Below are positions 21,806 through 33,665 of a DNA stretch of 64,000 nucleotides, piece by piece; positions within the stretch are counted from its first letter, which is position 1, and every line of letters begins with the position of its first letter. The translations under genes were made by a program, and so were the position numbers. Location: positions 286,345 to 350,344 of the forward strand of contig CATKHK010000048.1 of assembly GCA_949751835.1 (NCBI GenBank), in the 5' to 3' direction. The stretch is from Blepharisma japonicum (lineage: Eukaryota; Ciliophora; Heterotrichea; Heterotrichida; Blepharismidae). A model generated the notes under the pieces. That model had not been told where the DNA came from. It saw nothing but the letters and a program-made list of their open reading frames with translations, and searched no databases.

Positions 21806-22711
21806 ATGGACTCAATGCAAGATAAACAGCAAACAATAGACCGACGAAAGTGAACAGTTGTCTGCAAGCACTGGCTCAAAGGTCTCTGTCAAAAAGACGA
21901 CAAGTGCGAGTACCTCCACCAATACGACCTTTCCAGAATGCCAATCTGCTCATCAATTACCAAAGGACGTCCATGCACCTCAGAAGATTGTGTTTTCAAG
22001 CACATAGACCCGAACCAGAAGCGCTGCCCTCGTTACGAGCTTGGATTTTGCATAAAAGGTCCTCAATGCAAGGAAAGGCATGAAAGAACTAACGATCCGC
22101 CTACATATCTCCCTGATAAATATTTTGCTGAGATAATTAATCCAATGTTTCATTCAATGGTGCCTATGAAAACTGATTCTTTATTTCTCCCTGCCGGGCA
22201 GGTCCAATTTCAAGGGACTTCCCGCTATTTTATTGCGTGCGGAACAACTGAGGCAGTTCAGACAGCCCTCATTCATTCTGCATGGGCTACTACAAATTCA
22301 AACCTAACTGTTTTGAGAAATTCTTTAAAACAAAGCGAAAATGTTGCTTTGATTTTTAGGGATGATAAATATTTTTATGGGTTTGCCAAAATCGTAGGAG
22401 ATATTGACCCTAATTTTAAGCCAGGAATTTTTGGAGATGACCCTTCTATCGCTGCTAATTTTAGAATTAGATGAATTAAGAAATGCCGACTAGAACTAGA
22501 CGCCACGAACCACCTAAGAAACCCATTTGATGGGATGCTAAGGGTTAGGATGGGAAAAGAAGCACAAGAACTTGAAGGAGAAGTCGCAGAAAAAATCTGC
22601 TCAATGATGGTTCCGCTACAAGATTACGAAGTTTTAGAGTACAAGAAATCCAAGCGGCAAAGAGAAGACGACAAAAACGGGAAGCATCCGGATAAAAAAC
22701 ACAGAAGTTAA
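21806..22711 (+). CDS. CPSF30-type zinc-finger protein with YTH domain
   Basis: 301 residues from ATG 21806 to TAA 22711, with two TGA codons as Trp (RRKWTVVCKHW; FRIRWIKKCRL). Residues about 14-95 are CCCH fingers of the CPSF30/Yth1 kind: VCKHWLKGLCQKDDKCEYLH, CSSITKGRPCTSEDCVFKH, CPRYELGFCIKGPQCKERH. After a linker, residues about 130-265 are a YTH domain (SRYFIACGTTEAVQTALIH, SAWATTNSN), the m6A-RNA reader fold with its WATT aromatic-cage Trp. The fusion of CPSF30 and YTH is known from plants (CPSF30-L) and apicomplexans, where it links m6A to poly(A)-site choice. Fewer CCCH fingers are present than in human CPSF4. Stop lies 14 bp from the stop of the convergent CDPK-like gene. Confidence 0.88.
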
Positions 22712-22725
22712 AATAAATTTATGAA

Positions 22726-24294
22726 TTATTTAATTAATTGTTTCATAAATGCTGAGAATTCTTGATAACTTATAAGGTTATCGTGATTTTTGTCTAAGAG
22801 CTTTATGAATTCTTGAAGCTCTTCTTTTGGGATTTTTGGCATTGAGTATTGAAGCTCGGATAGATTTATAGATCCATCTCCTGAGATGTCATACAATTTA
22901 AATGCCTTTTTCAATTTTTCTTGCGATATCATTTTATTCCAATCAATAGCAGCTGCTAAAAATTCAGAGAATTCAATAGTCCCATTTCCATCAGCATCAC
23001 AACTTTTCATAATCGCGTCTATATCAATATTTGAATCAATATCCACATGTTCATATCCAGCTTTCAGCTCTTCTTTGCTTAATTTCCCGTCTTTATTAGT
23101 ATCAAGCTGCTCAAATAAATCAGATAGTTGCTTTTCTTCTTCTCTTGTTAACGTATTTGAGGCTATGAAGGTTAGGATGCATTTTTCAAATTTTGATTTT
23201 TTTCTGAAATCGTTTAGCTGAGTCAATGCACTTGAGTATAGAGGATTTGCACCTGAAGGAGTATTTAAATTAGACTGTATCCAAGGATGGTTCATTGCTT
23301 CAAATGCTGAAGGCCTTTCAGCAGGATTGAAAGCAAGAAGTTTCTTTAATAAGTCTAATAACGAGTCAGGATATTGAAGTCATTGTGGAGAATTTAAGCT
23401 CAGTCCTTTTTTGGTTAAAGCTAAGATATCTTGTTTAGTATTCCCTATGAATGGGAATTTTCCTGTAATCATGATATGCAGAATAACTCCTGCACTCCAT
23501 ATATCACTTTTTTCATTAGATATCCCGTTTGAAGTCTCTGGAGCTTTATAATACATCTAAGTTACCATTACATCTCGAACTGTAGTTTTTACACTTTTTC
23601 TCCCATATAAATATCTAGAAAGGTCAAAATTCGCAATTTTTAGATGAGAGTCTGATGATTTGGCTTCAAAAAATAAATTTTCTGACTTCAAATGTGAATG
23701 AATAATCCCTCTTTGATGACAATAATTTAGCCCATTAAACATGTCATACATGCATTGACTCGCGATAGAGTCACTCAAATATGAATCACTTATGATTTTT
23801 TGTAATAACTCGCTACCATTAAAATATTCCGAAGCAATATAATAGCATGAAGGAGTTTCAATTGATTCATAAGTTTGTTGAATATTTGGATGAGCCTGCA
23901 TATTTTATACCATTCGCTTTAGAATTTCAACTTTTTCTAAAAATAATTCGCGAACTTCTTCATCATTGTTAGGTCTTGGGTATTTTTTCAAAACTCTTTT
24001 GGCTTGCGTCCTTTTATCTATGGCAATTAGAAATTCTTTATCTGTGCCTTTGCATTCAATTTTAACAGTTTGGTAATATTGCTTGAGAGGTCCTTGCAAA
24101 TTATTTGTAATAACTGGCTCTATTATATCGCTAGAATTTGTATTGTGCTTCATTGAGGGTTTTCTTGATAGAACGTGTGTGCGAGAATGCTTGATAGGAT
24201 TTTGCTTTATGGACTGAATTAGGGATTCTCGGTTTTTTTTTGATTCGTCGTCAGCTTTCGTTTCTTGTTCAGGCCTCGAAGCACAACAGCCCAT
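22726..24294 (-). CDS. CDPK-like calcium-binding pseudokinase
   Basis: 512 residues after removing introns 23896-23910 (gtataaaatatgcag) and 23557-23571 (gtaatggtaacttag). MGCC at the N-terminus suits myristoylation and palmitoylation. Kinase domain about 70-340, then junction helix and four EF-hands (DTNKDGKLSKEE, DADGNGTIEFSE, DISGDGSINLSE, DKNHDNLISYQE). The CDPK architecture is clear, but catalytic motifs are broken: no GxGxxG loop, HRDLKxEN reads HSHLKSEN (catalytic Asp lost), and DFG reads NFD. The APE motif is kept as APE. So it is probably a calcium-sensing pseudokinase at membranes, or an enzyme with altered chemistry. The EF-hands remain canonical, apart from a non-Gly at position 6 of the fourth. 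Confidence 0.88.
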
Positions 24295-24591
24295 TATAAA
24301 AATATAGTATCATATTTAAAAGCAATGAGGATGATGGAAAACGTATAAGCCATTTATACAAAATAATATAGATCAGAAAATTAAACAAAATAATATTTTC
24401 AATATTTTTAAAAAATAGTCATGCGTTTTGGATTATTTTTTCAATGTATGAATAATTTATGTATCAATAAAGCTTTTAATTTTTTTTTACTGAAAATAAA
24501 CTATTTATATTATCCAAGTCATTCTTTTTATTATGAAATTACTCAAAAAGTCTTCAAAAATGCATATTTTTATTATAACTAATGAACATTT

Positions 24592-25095
24592 TTAATGAAC
24601 CAAATTTCATCTTTTTTCGTTTTCTTTTTTTACGCTTGATCTTCTAAGAATTATTTGAGGAGAAAGGACCTTAGTTCTTATCTTAAATCCTGTAGATAAA
24701 TTTATAAGCTCTTTCTGGTTTTGGACTTTATTTGTTTGTTTTGAAACCCTGCTCGCTTTTTTCACTGGCTGCTGCTTTTCTTTTATCTGATCTTTTGTGT
24801 GCTCCATCAGTTCAACAAGATCTCTAACTAATGAATCTTCTTCTTCACAGAAATTGTTTTCGCAATTAGAATTGATTGGCTCAATATCCAAGTTGCTACT
24901 AAACCCCTTATTTTTAGAAGAAGAATTAGAAGCATCTTCCCAATTTTTGTTGATAGGGCTATTTGGGCTGCTCGGGCTTCTTTGTACGAACGTAAACCTT
25001 TTTATTACAGGCCTTTCTATTTGGCCTAAGTTTGAAGTTGAACGACTAGCTCTTAAGCCGAGCGTGTCTAATTGAAACTCTTTTCTTTTATGCAT
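24592..25095 (-). CDS. Small Ser/Asn-rich protein, unknown
   Basis: 167 residues; the TGA at 24607 is read as Trp so the chain ends WNLVH at a TAA. Low-complexity Ser/Asn/Pro N-terminal half (RSPSSPNSPINKNW), an acidic helix (EEEDSLVRDLVELMEHTKDQ) and a basic C-terminus. No domain recognised. It is flanked by 297 bp of AT-rich spacer on the left. Confidence 0.55.
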
Positions 25096-25262
25096 TTTTA
25101 TCTTATAATATTTTAGTAGTTATTTATAATTTTTTGGCAATTTTTACTAAGAGTGCATAATAATCCGAAGATCAGATAGCTACCATATATTTTTATAAGA
25201 GAGAATATAGAAAACAGTGAATTTGGCAAATTCATAGCAACAGTAAATGACTCATATAATTT

Positions 25263-25633
25263 TTAGTATAAAAAAACTAGCATTATTGCATTCTTGAAAT
25301 AGTGTAATTTCTTCATCATCATACTGGAATGCTGCGCAAAACGCTTGTGAATCCAACAGATCTCATAATTTCAGCCTTTTCCATCAATTATTCTTATGTA
25401 TCTACTCACAAGAATTTCTCGTAATTGCCTCTTGAAATTTTAGGTCAAATGACTCCATCATTTATATCAAGTATATTCACAGTTATGGAGCCTCTGACTG
25501 TATTTGATTTTCTAATCATTCATACAAAACATTTATTAAATGCTAGCTTCAAATAACCAAGAATTCCTCCATAATCAACTCTTCTGTTTCCTTTTATAGG
25601 TTGAAATATAGGAAAATTATAAGAAGGTTCCAT
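25263..25633 (-). CDS. Hypothetical small protein, intron uncertain
   Basis: From ATG at 25633 (MEPSYNFPIFQPIKGNRRV) the frame is open for 79 codons with TGA as Trp and then meets TAA at 25394. If gtgagtagatacataag (25393-25409, 17 nt) is an intron, the frame continues as FLIIDGKGWNYEICWIHKRF to a TAA at 25263, giving 117 residues; a 13-nt cut would give another open frame. Conserved-looking composition (SITVNILDINDGVIWPKIS) suggests real coding, but no family is recognised and the exon structure is a guess. Confidence 0.4.
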
Positions 25634-25920
25634 CTTAAATTTTGAAACCCAAAATTTCTATCAATAAACTAATTATTAGTGATTAATTATGTTCAAGGTT
25701 AATCATCTTTAAAGAGGATATCATTAAATTTTGCATTTCGGATATAATAAGACTATGGAAATATAATTAATGCTATTCTCCAATTAATAATCTGTTTATA
25801 GCTTACAATCCTAAAAATTTATAGATACTTCTTGGAGGGTAATAGTAAATAAAGAAAGCCTGAATTTGATGTAAGAAATCTTTATTAAAATGGCTTGACA
25901 CGTTTGCAATAAAATTTAAT

Positions 25921-26175
25921 ATGTCTTCCAAAGCATTTGGTGGAGCATTAATGTTGTCTGGGATCACGATTTTTGTGTATTACACATTTTGGCTTTACGT
26001 AACAGTATCATATATGTAGCCTTATCTTGAAGCCCAAAGCTTTATTCACAATTTTTACCCTCCTAGAGAATGGGCGATCCAGGGTCCGAAATATTTATTG
26101 ATTTTTGGTGTAGCCACATTATGTGCACTTATTGGATATTTATTTATCAGTACTAGGAAACCTAAACAGGCATAG
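25921..26175 (+). CDS. DPM2: DPM2, dolichol-phosphate mannose synthase subunit
   Basis: 79 residues after removing the 15-nt intron 26005-26019 (gtatcatatatgtag); without this a TAG truncates it. Two membrane helices (MLSGITIFVYYTFW; YLLIFGVATLCALIGYLFI) and the family signature between them: YYTFWLYVTPYLE, then FYPPREWAIQGPKYLL, matching the P..D....FPPREYAI...P of DPM2. DPM2 is an 84-aa ER protein that stabilises the DPM1 catalytic subunit, which makes dolichol-P-mannose for N-glycans and GPI anchors. Size is right. Confidence 0.9.
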
Positions 26176-26274
26176 AATTATAATTAAACTGAATATTCTC
26201 TAATTATTTATGATATTGATATAAGCATTATCAAGTATTAAGCAAAGTTTAATGTTAAATAATTATTAGCCAAC

Positions 26275-28338
26275 TTATAAATTAGGACTCCTATAGATGT
26301 CTTCAATCAACTCTGCATATTTCTGAGTGACAAATTTTCTTTTAAGTTTCATAGTTGGGGTTAGCTCTCCATTATGCAGTGAAAAATCTGTTGGCAAAAA
26401 CACCCATTTCCTTACATACTGAGCTTTAGAAGTAGCCTTTTTGTTTGCTCTATCAATTCCTTCCTGAATATACTTTTTAACTTTTTGGTCATTCATGGCT
26501 TCATCGTAAGTTTTAGCTGGGCTTCCAATTTCTGCTAAAATCCTTAGGGCTTCTTGTGATAAATTTCTTGTCAGTGTCATATCTGGGCCAGGCTCTGTTT
26601 TAATAGCTACTAGTAACGCTAAATAGTTTTTATAGTCTCCAACAAGCATGCAGTTAGAAATAAGCCGGCATTCTTCTTTAATAGTATCTTCTATTAGAAC
26701 TGGAGGGATATTTTCACCACCAGCTGTAATAATCAGCTCTTTAAACCTCCCTGTGATAAATAAAAATCCTTTTTCATTGATATACCCTTCATCTCCACTA
26801 TGTAAAAACCCGTTTTTGTCAATTGTTGCTTTGGTCTCTATTTCACTTTTATAATAGCCCATAAATCTGTTACGTCCTCTCATACAGATTTCGCCACGAG
26901 TTCCTCTCGGAACTTCTTCTCCGCTTTGGCTGAGGATTTTAAGTCTGGTTCCATTGATAGGTTGCCCAGCGCTCCATATATTGTTACAATGAAGGTAATT
27001 CATTGTTTGTGGGGCTGCACATTCTGACATTCCATAAACATTCATTAATGGTATGTTCAGGCTGAGGAAAAATTCAAGTGTTGCTTTAGATACTGGTGCA
27101 GCACTCACAATAAAAACTTTGCATCTGTCTAAGCCCAAAGCTTGCTTTACCTTTGAAAAAACTATTGTATTAGCTAGGCTATACTTCCAAGAAGTCGGCT
27201 TCTGCTGCAGTTGCTCTAAAGTTGCTTTATAACCTACTTGTTTTGCCCACATCCCAATTTTCTTTGCTAAATTCCCTTTACTTGCCGCAATCGCTTTAAT
27301 TTTTTCTTCAATTTTCTCATAAACTCTTGGAACTGACATAAAAAATGTTGGCCTTGCTTCTTTAAGCGTAGCTCCTAAAGTCCCTTGTAAACAATTTTCA
27401 TCAGCGAACCATAAAGCGACTTTCTTATAAAGTGATCCAAAAATATCCATAATTTGTGCTGCAGAATGGCTCAGTGGCAAATAAGAGACCAAAACATTTT
27501 CCGCTTCATCCATCATTTTAGCGTCATCTACTGTAGTTTTAGCACACCAAATATAGTTATCGTGACTTAACATTACACCTTTAGGTGGTCCAGTTGTACC
27601 AGAAGTATAGACTACAGTTGCACATTGAGCTGGGCTTATATCCCTCATCCTTTTTGCTAATTCTTTTCCTTCAGTATCACTGCCAGTTGCCATAAATTCT
27701 TCCCAGGTATAAACTTGACGGCCTGCTCTTATAGCTTCTAGCCCTGCTCCAGGTAAATAAACAACTACTGCTTTTAGCTTAGGTAGTCTATCCCATATAG
27801 TCAGGTATTTTTGCAGTTGAGCTTCATTTTGGACGATAATTACTTCAGCTTGGCTATGATCAGCCACATAAAAGCAAGCTTCTGGGCCATTTGTGGTATA
27901 AACACCAATAGGCACTAAGTTAGCGAATAAAGCTCCGGAAAAGCTGATTAGTCACTCAGGAGCGTTAAAGCCAATGATATTAACAGTTGACCGAGATCTT
28001 ATGCCAAGATTAATTAAAGCTCGGGCGAACCTTAAGGTATCGTCATAATATTGCTGATAAGTTCATGTGACCCATTTTCCCCCACGTTTTACACGCAATG
28101 CTGGCTGCTGGGCATGGGTTTGTAAAGCTTCTTGGAAAAGATTGATATATGTAAGCGGAGGAGTGGAGCCTTGACCAGAGGTTTCCATGATAATAGGAAG
28201 CTCAAAGTTAATGTCGTCAGTCCAATAGAGATTTTTACCATCTGGCTGGACAAATTGACTGTAGGCATTCTTAGACACCCACAAGTAAGTTGAGTCCATA
28301 TTTATAACACCTAAGTCTAGAAGAAAGACTTTATACAT
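26275..28338 (-). CDS. ACSL: Long-chain acyl-CoA synthetase
   Basis: 687 residues from ATG 28338 to TAA 26275, two TGA codons near 28063 and 27950 read as Trp (KWVTWTYQQYY; NAPEWLISFSGAL). An AMP-forming adenylase: P-loop VVYTSGTTGPPKGVMLSH, linker VYGMSECAAPQ, GEICMRGRNRFMGYYK, and GRFKELIITAGGENIPP with the hinge and ENIPP of the ACSL group, then C-terminal LTPTMKLKRKF with the catalytic Lys. Length suits animal and plant ACSL (about 660-720). It activates long-chain fatty acids for lipid synthesis or beta-oxidation at ER or peroxisome membranes. An in-frame Met at residue 14 (MDSTYLWVSK) is an alternative start. Confidence 0.95.
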
Positions 28339-29579
28339 GAAAGAGTTGGAGAAAATACTTTCTAGGAGCTATTAAAAAGCCAAGTTTTTATTATTTTTAT
28401 AAAACTGATAAAGATTATAAGAATCCTTATATGAAGCATATAATGATGGGATAAGAAATATTTTTAATTTAATAAATGAAAATTGCTTAAAATCAGAATT
28501 TCCATTTTCGTTATTTTATGGTTTCTTAGTAATTTCCATCATTTATGAGTATTAAAACTCAAAAACCCATTTAACCTGCTATGAAATGGCTTATTACTGA
28601 AATGAGCGAAATAGCTTAGATAAATCAATTTTATAAATATAAAACACACTGCTGAAATTAAATTAAAAATTTATTATAACACCTAATTATATATTAAATG
28701 AATTCAAATTATTTGAAATATATATCCCTTAAAACTGGGCTGGATTTTAATTGATCATGATCTTGCTTTTAAAAACGCTGCTCTTAATGATTTCCCTTCT
28801 TTCATGGATAAAGAGGATATGACATTCAACGCACTATTTGCAAAAATGTGAAACATATTTGACTGCCAAAAATGATCGATATCGATAAAAATTGGATTGG
28901 AAACTAAGAAATTAGCTCTATAGAAAGCTATAAGCGTGAATTAAGTATATATACTTCTCACATTGCTCAGCAATAAATGATTTCCTTTTTCCTAGAGTAA
29001 TCATATTAATTCAAGCACATATGATGCATTATCTTTATTTTTAAAAATTTCCTTCTGATTATATCTTAAGAGTATTTTTCAAGCTATCTAGCAACTCTTA
29101 TAGAGTAATGAAGTCCTCAGCTCATTATCAATCTTGCTCGGATCGATTAGACTTCGCATGCAGACAGGATACCGAAGACTTTCAAGCATTAAATTCTAAA
29201 AGGTATCTCTAGATTAGAATGAGCTGAGCATCCATAATAAAATAATAAAACTAGTTGATGAATATTCAGATGATTTTGTTATTAAAATATCCCATCTAAT
29301 ATTCCAGTAGATTAAAATGGCTTTAAGGCGATAAACCAGCTCAAACATTTGCAAAAAAACAAATAAAATTTATTTGTATGCTTCCCTTTGAACTTACTAA
29401 CTCTTTTCCATCTTCCTGTAGCAGAATTATAAATCAATCCTTATAATAGCCTTAATTTATCCGAGGTAATACTTCTACCTAAATTAAAGTAAATTTTCTT
29501 CATAGAACATAATTTCCTAATTACTTAATTTTATATTTGGAATTTAAAATTTCTAGCCATTGTTTTCTAATCGCTAATA
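28339..29579. other. Long spacer with coding-like relics
   Basis: No intact gene. Two patches look like decayed coding DNA: around 28690-28922 one frame with TGA as Trp is open for about 75 codons (LIDHDLAFKNAALNDFPSF, FNALFAKMWNIFDCQKW) without a start, and around 29100-29310 another reads SSAHYQSCSDRLDFACRQD followed, after gtatctctagattag, by NELSIHNKIIKLVDEYSDD in a shifted frame. I could not assign either to a family. It marks the border between the housekeeping part and the cysteine-rich locus. Confidence 0.4.
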
Positions 29580-31406
29580 ATGAATAAACCTTTTTTATTC
29601 GTGCTACTATATCTACAACTGATATCAGCCTCTCAAACAACTGATTCAGCCACAACTTCTCAGCCTAAAACTCCTTCAAGAAACCTATCCCAGCCCTGTA
29701 CTCCTGGCCAAGACCATTGTATTTCCTGCAGCTCAGATGGAACAGCTTGTATAAGTTGTGAATCAAACTACCAATTATCCACAACAGACGGAATCTGTCT
29801 CCTATTCTGCGCTGAAAACCAAAACAACTGTTTATCATGCAACTCAGACCATTCAGCTTGCATAGACTGTGACCATCTATATATGGTAGCCGCAGATGGG
29901 ACTTGCCAAATCGCTCCTTGTACTGATGGAGAAAATTCCTGCATAACTTGTAGCAATGATAGGACAGTCTGCTGGAATTGTCAGGAAAATTATATATTAT
30001 CAGGAGGAGTATGTATTGTCGCTCCATGCACTGATACCCAAAACAACTGTTTAACGTGCAACTCAGAGCGTACAAGTTGCCAAGTCTGTAATTCAGGGTA
30101 TGTTTTATCATCAGCTAGAACTTGTGTATGGGATATAGGCTGTGGATCAGGATACTATTTTGATCCTGACTTAAATAACTGTAATTATTGTCAGTCTAAG
30201 TTCAATTTATGTGAGACTTGTATAAAAGATGCTTGTATTTTGTGTAAGATTGGGTATTATTGGGAGACTAGTACACTAACTTGTACCCAATGTAATTCTG
30301 GATGTGGGGATTGCACAAACTTGCAGACTTGCATTAGATGTATGGAACCAAATGCAGTACCAAATTGGGATGGTTCTTGCACTTGCAATGGACAAGGAAC
30401 CTGATACAATCCCACAACAGGCCGTTGTGAATTATGTCCTGTTGGCTGCAAAAATTGTGACTCTACTGGCTGCATAAAATGTTGGGGATGGGATGCAACT
30501 CTTGCAGGTGGTCAATGCTATTGTCCGTATAATTATTACAATTATCAATTGATTGCTACAGCAACTTATCAAACTTGCCATTTGGCGATTTATAGGGATG
30601 GTTGCATTGGGATAGATGCTTTAGATCCTTGGGGAGATCACCTTTGCAACCAATGCCAAGTAGGCTATTACCGAGCAGGGCATCAATGCTATAAATGTGG
30701 GCCTGGCTGTGCTGATTGCGGAAATGCTTATATTTGTAATAGATGCATTGATCAAAGTAATAGCAATCCTTTTGGTGGAGCTTGTGCGTGCAATGATAGC
30801 CATTCTTATTTTAATACAACTTATAATCAGTGCATGCCTTGCAAAGACGAATGTGTGACTTGTTCGGATTATCAGCATTGTGCTCAGTGTTATAGCACCA
30901 CTTATTATAATAATGATGGAAGCTGCTCGTGTAGTGACTATATGTTCTTTGACAATAATGTCAAATATTGTCTAAGCTGCCCAAGTGGCTGCATTTCTTG
31001 TAGTAGTATTTCGCAATGCACAAAATGTGCTCAAGGTTACTTTCTTTATGATAATTTAGGAGCTTTAAACTGCAAACCTTGCTCAGCTTCATGCAGCAGC
31101 TGTAGCCAAAATGATGAATGCTACCAATGTGGTACAACAGTGGAACTAGAAAATCGCCAATGCACGAATACAAACGCTTTGGGATATAAAATTCACTATC
31201 AAAATGGAGGGTACCTGATTTTGGATTTTCCTTATGATCTTCCTTGGAATTTGTCACTCAAAGAAGTTATTATTAAGAGCCAAGGATATTTTGACACCTC
31301 TTCATGGTATATGGAAAGATTAACTGCCAGGCAGTATAGAATCCATACTAATTTGGCAATAAGCAATCTCTCAATTGACGTCAGGTTCAAGTTTAACCGT
31401 AATTAA
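29580..31406 (+). CDS. Secreted cysteine-rich protein, FKFNR family, member 1
   Basis: 608 residues with TGA at 30402 as Trp. Signal peptide MNKPFLFVLLYLQLISAS. Residues about 40-190 carry four short repeats (CTPGQDHCISCSSDGTACISC and kin). The middle is furin/EGF-like with CxxC pairs every 10-20 residues (growth-factor-receptor Cys-rich fold), and a Trp motif CIKCWGWDA. The last 75 residues form a Cys-free domain, LGYKIHYQNGGYLILDF to SIDVRFKFNRN, shared by all five family members here. No membrane helix, so probably secreted or held by disulfides at the surface. It lacks the small intron seen in its sisters just before the C-terminal domain. Closest sister is the gene at 34964. Confidence 0.85.
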
Positions 31407-31501
31407 ATTCATGACCATTCTTTTAATTAAAATTAGTCTTTTTAATAATTTTTAATTTCAATTAAATAATACTTTTAAAGCCTTAATAGTTGGCTATAAA
31501 T

Positions 31502-32370
31502 ATGCTAACCTTAATCTGCTTTGGTTTCTCTTAGCCCTTTTCCAGCTTCATGCAGTTGAAGTTTCTGATTCAAATTTAATAGACGATGGTTTTGATATCT
31601 ATGTCGAATTTGCATTAACTGCTGATAGTTTAGATCTAAGTTTAGACTCCCAAGTATTAGTAGAAGATAATAAAGAAGAAATAATCCACAAGAGAATTCT
31701 CCAAGATAATGCTGAGATATGTGAAGATAATATAGCAATTGATATATTCTAAATAACACTGGATGCTGCTTTCAAGGGAGTTATTTTGATGGAGAAAATT
31801 GTGTTTTTTGCGAAGAGGATTGTATGAAGTGTCAAGCATTTACTGGAATGTGTATTGCTTGTAAACCTGAGTTTGAAATAGATGCAGCTGTGATAAGTTC
31901 AGACTCTTGCTGCAGGAAAGGTACTTTTTATAATGTATTTGATTGTGAGTTGTGTTCTTTAGATTGTGAAGACTGTAATAGTGAAATTTGATGTATGACT
32001 TGCAGTTCAGAAATTTCTTTAAATTTTACAATTGATAATTCAGTTGCTTGTTGTCCTCAAAACACTTACTTTGATACCTTTGAATGTGCTTCTTGTTCTT
32101 CTAATTGTTTAGAGTGCGAAAAAACCTCTCAAAAATGTCTAAATTGTTACAGTGAAGTAGCTATAGAAACCACAATATATCATCTCCTAACTTTTGTTGT
32201 AATTCCTCTAGCTATTATAACGGTAACTTATGCGAGCCCTGCCAAACAAACTGTTTAACTTGTGAAAATTCTCCAGAAAATTGCAAAACCTTGTGAAAAC
32301 GAAATAGAAATTGACACCTCATTTTTTTACCCTCAGAATTCTAGTGAACAAGGCCAATTTTATGATAAAA
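31502..32370 (+). pseudogene. Frameshifted copy of the giant gene's 5' end
   Basis: Clearly homologous to the start of the gene at 40107: LNLLWFLLALFQLHAVEV then DSNLIDDGFDIYVEFAL corresponds to LNLFCFLLLFSQLHAVEV and DSDLIDDGFDIYIEFTL, followed by four Cys-rich modules (FTGMCIACKPEFEIDAAV; SSNCLECEKTSQKCLNC). The ATG is out of frame with the leader, and further frameshifts fall near 31750, 32190 and 32295. It ends abruptly at FYDKN then TAA in an A-rich tract. A non-functional partial duplicate. Confidence 0.85.
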
Positions 32371-32425
32371 ATTAAAAGTAAAAAAAATAAAAAAAAAGAA
32401 ATAAGAAAAAATAAGAAAAAATTTT
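32360..32425. repeat. A-rich junction between two relics
   Basis: About 65 bp composed almost only of A with scattered G and T (taaaaaaaataaaaaaaaag-like) lies exactly between the relic of the giant gene and the relic of IFT122. It marks the fusion point of two unrelated decayed sequences. Confidence 0.6.
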
Positions 32426-33665
32426 AAATTAGGAGATCTTAAAGAGCTTCTCAACTTGCACGCTGAGTTTGAAAAATGGGAAGATGCATTCAGAATAGCT
32501 GAACAAAATCCTGAACTGCAATCTTTACTGTATCTTCAATATGCAAACTGGCTGATATCTAAAGATAGGTTTGAAGAAGCAGGAGATTTTCACAAAAAAG
32601 CTGGAAAACCAGAAATCGGTTTAAACTTTTTTTTGAAAAAATAATAGAAAATGCTTGATTTGAGCAAAGATTAAAGACACATCTAGATACTATTGAAAAA
32701 TAGCATTAAAGCATTTAGCCTTAATTAAAGACTTTATGAGCCCTACATCTGAGTGCGCCCAGAATTTTACTCTTTACGAAGAGTTCAAAAAATACTCAGA
32801 AATTTATTATGCATACTCCTTTATCCACAAATACACCGATTCACCATTTTTACAGCCAACTCCAAGCTATGAAGAAACCATTTTCAATGTCTGCCAATAT
32901 CTTCTTAACTCAATGCCAAATCCTCCTCCAAAAGGCATTAACAGACTCTTAATTTACTTTTCGCTGGGAAGACTCGCATCTAAGCTTGGTGGCTGAAAAC
33001 AGCTAAAGTTGCATATGAAAAGCTGCAAAGTTTAAAGATTCCTATTGAATTGAAAGAAGAGGTAGAACAAGCTGTATTAGCAACTAAGGCAAAACCATAT
33101 GCGGATAAAGAAGAATTATTCACTGTGTGCTACTGTTGTATGAATACTAGTCCTCCTTTAAATGCTTTAGGCGACCAATGATCAGCCTGCAAGCATCCAA
33201 TCATAAGATCTTTTATATCGCTTACTCCACTCCCATTAGTAGAATTTGAGCATAGTGAAACAATAGGGACTAAACGAATAAATATGCTAATTCACACTGA
33301 ATCCTCTTCTAAAGCTTCAAAGCTTAAAAAAGCTCAAGCAGGGGGCTGGCAAGAAAGCTTAAATATAGAAATGCAAGACCAAGAAGACATTTTTGTAAAG
33401 AAAATAATGGAATGGACTGAAGTCCAAATGTCTGAAGATAAATATCATCATGTGTTAGTTGACGAATATACGCTGGCATCAATCCCTGCGCAAGACATCT
33501 TTATCCTAGACTTAACAAAAAAAACCTTACCCTTCCTAAGCGCTATTTCAAATTGATGATTCCTGATATAGAAATCGTGCTATGTAATGACTGTGGCCAT
33601 TTCTTCTTGCAGGATGAATATGACATCATAATGCGGAATGAGCGCAGATCAAACGAAGTGTAAGA
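32426..33665 (+). pseudogene. IFT122 3'-half relic
   Basis: Translating piecewise gives the C-terminal half of IFT122 (IFT-A subunit): LGDLKELLNLHAEFEKWEDA, DRFEEAGDFHKKAGKPE, then YYAYSFIHKYTDSPFLQ, FNVCQYLLNSMPNPPPKGI, then AKPYADKEELFTVCYCCMN with two Cys pairs, and near the end LMIPDIEIVLCNDCGHFF. Frames change near 32642 and 32990 (one A too few in gaaaacagc), and around 33540, with extra stops at 32640-32720, which the small introns cannot explain. No 5' half or promoter is present. IFT122 is essential for retrograde intraflagellar transport, so an intact copy should exist elsewhere. Confidence 0.85.

Noticed and set aside
32426-33665. IFT122 as an intact intron-containing gene
   Set aside because: Frame changes at 32642 and 32990 are not flanked by GT..AG tiny introns, stops cluster at 32640-32720 and the 5' half is missing.
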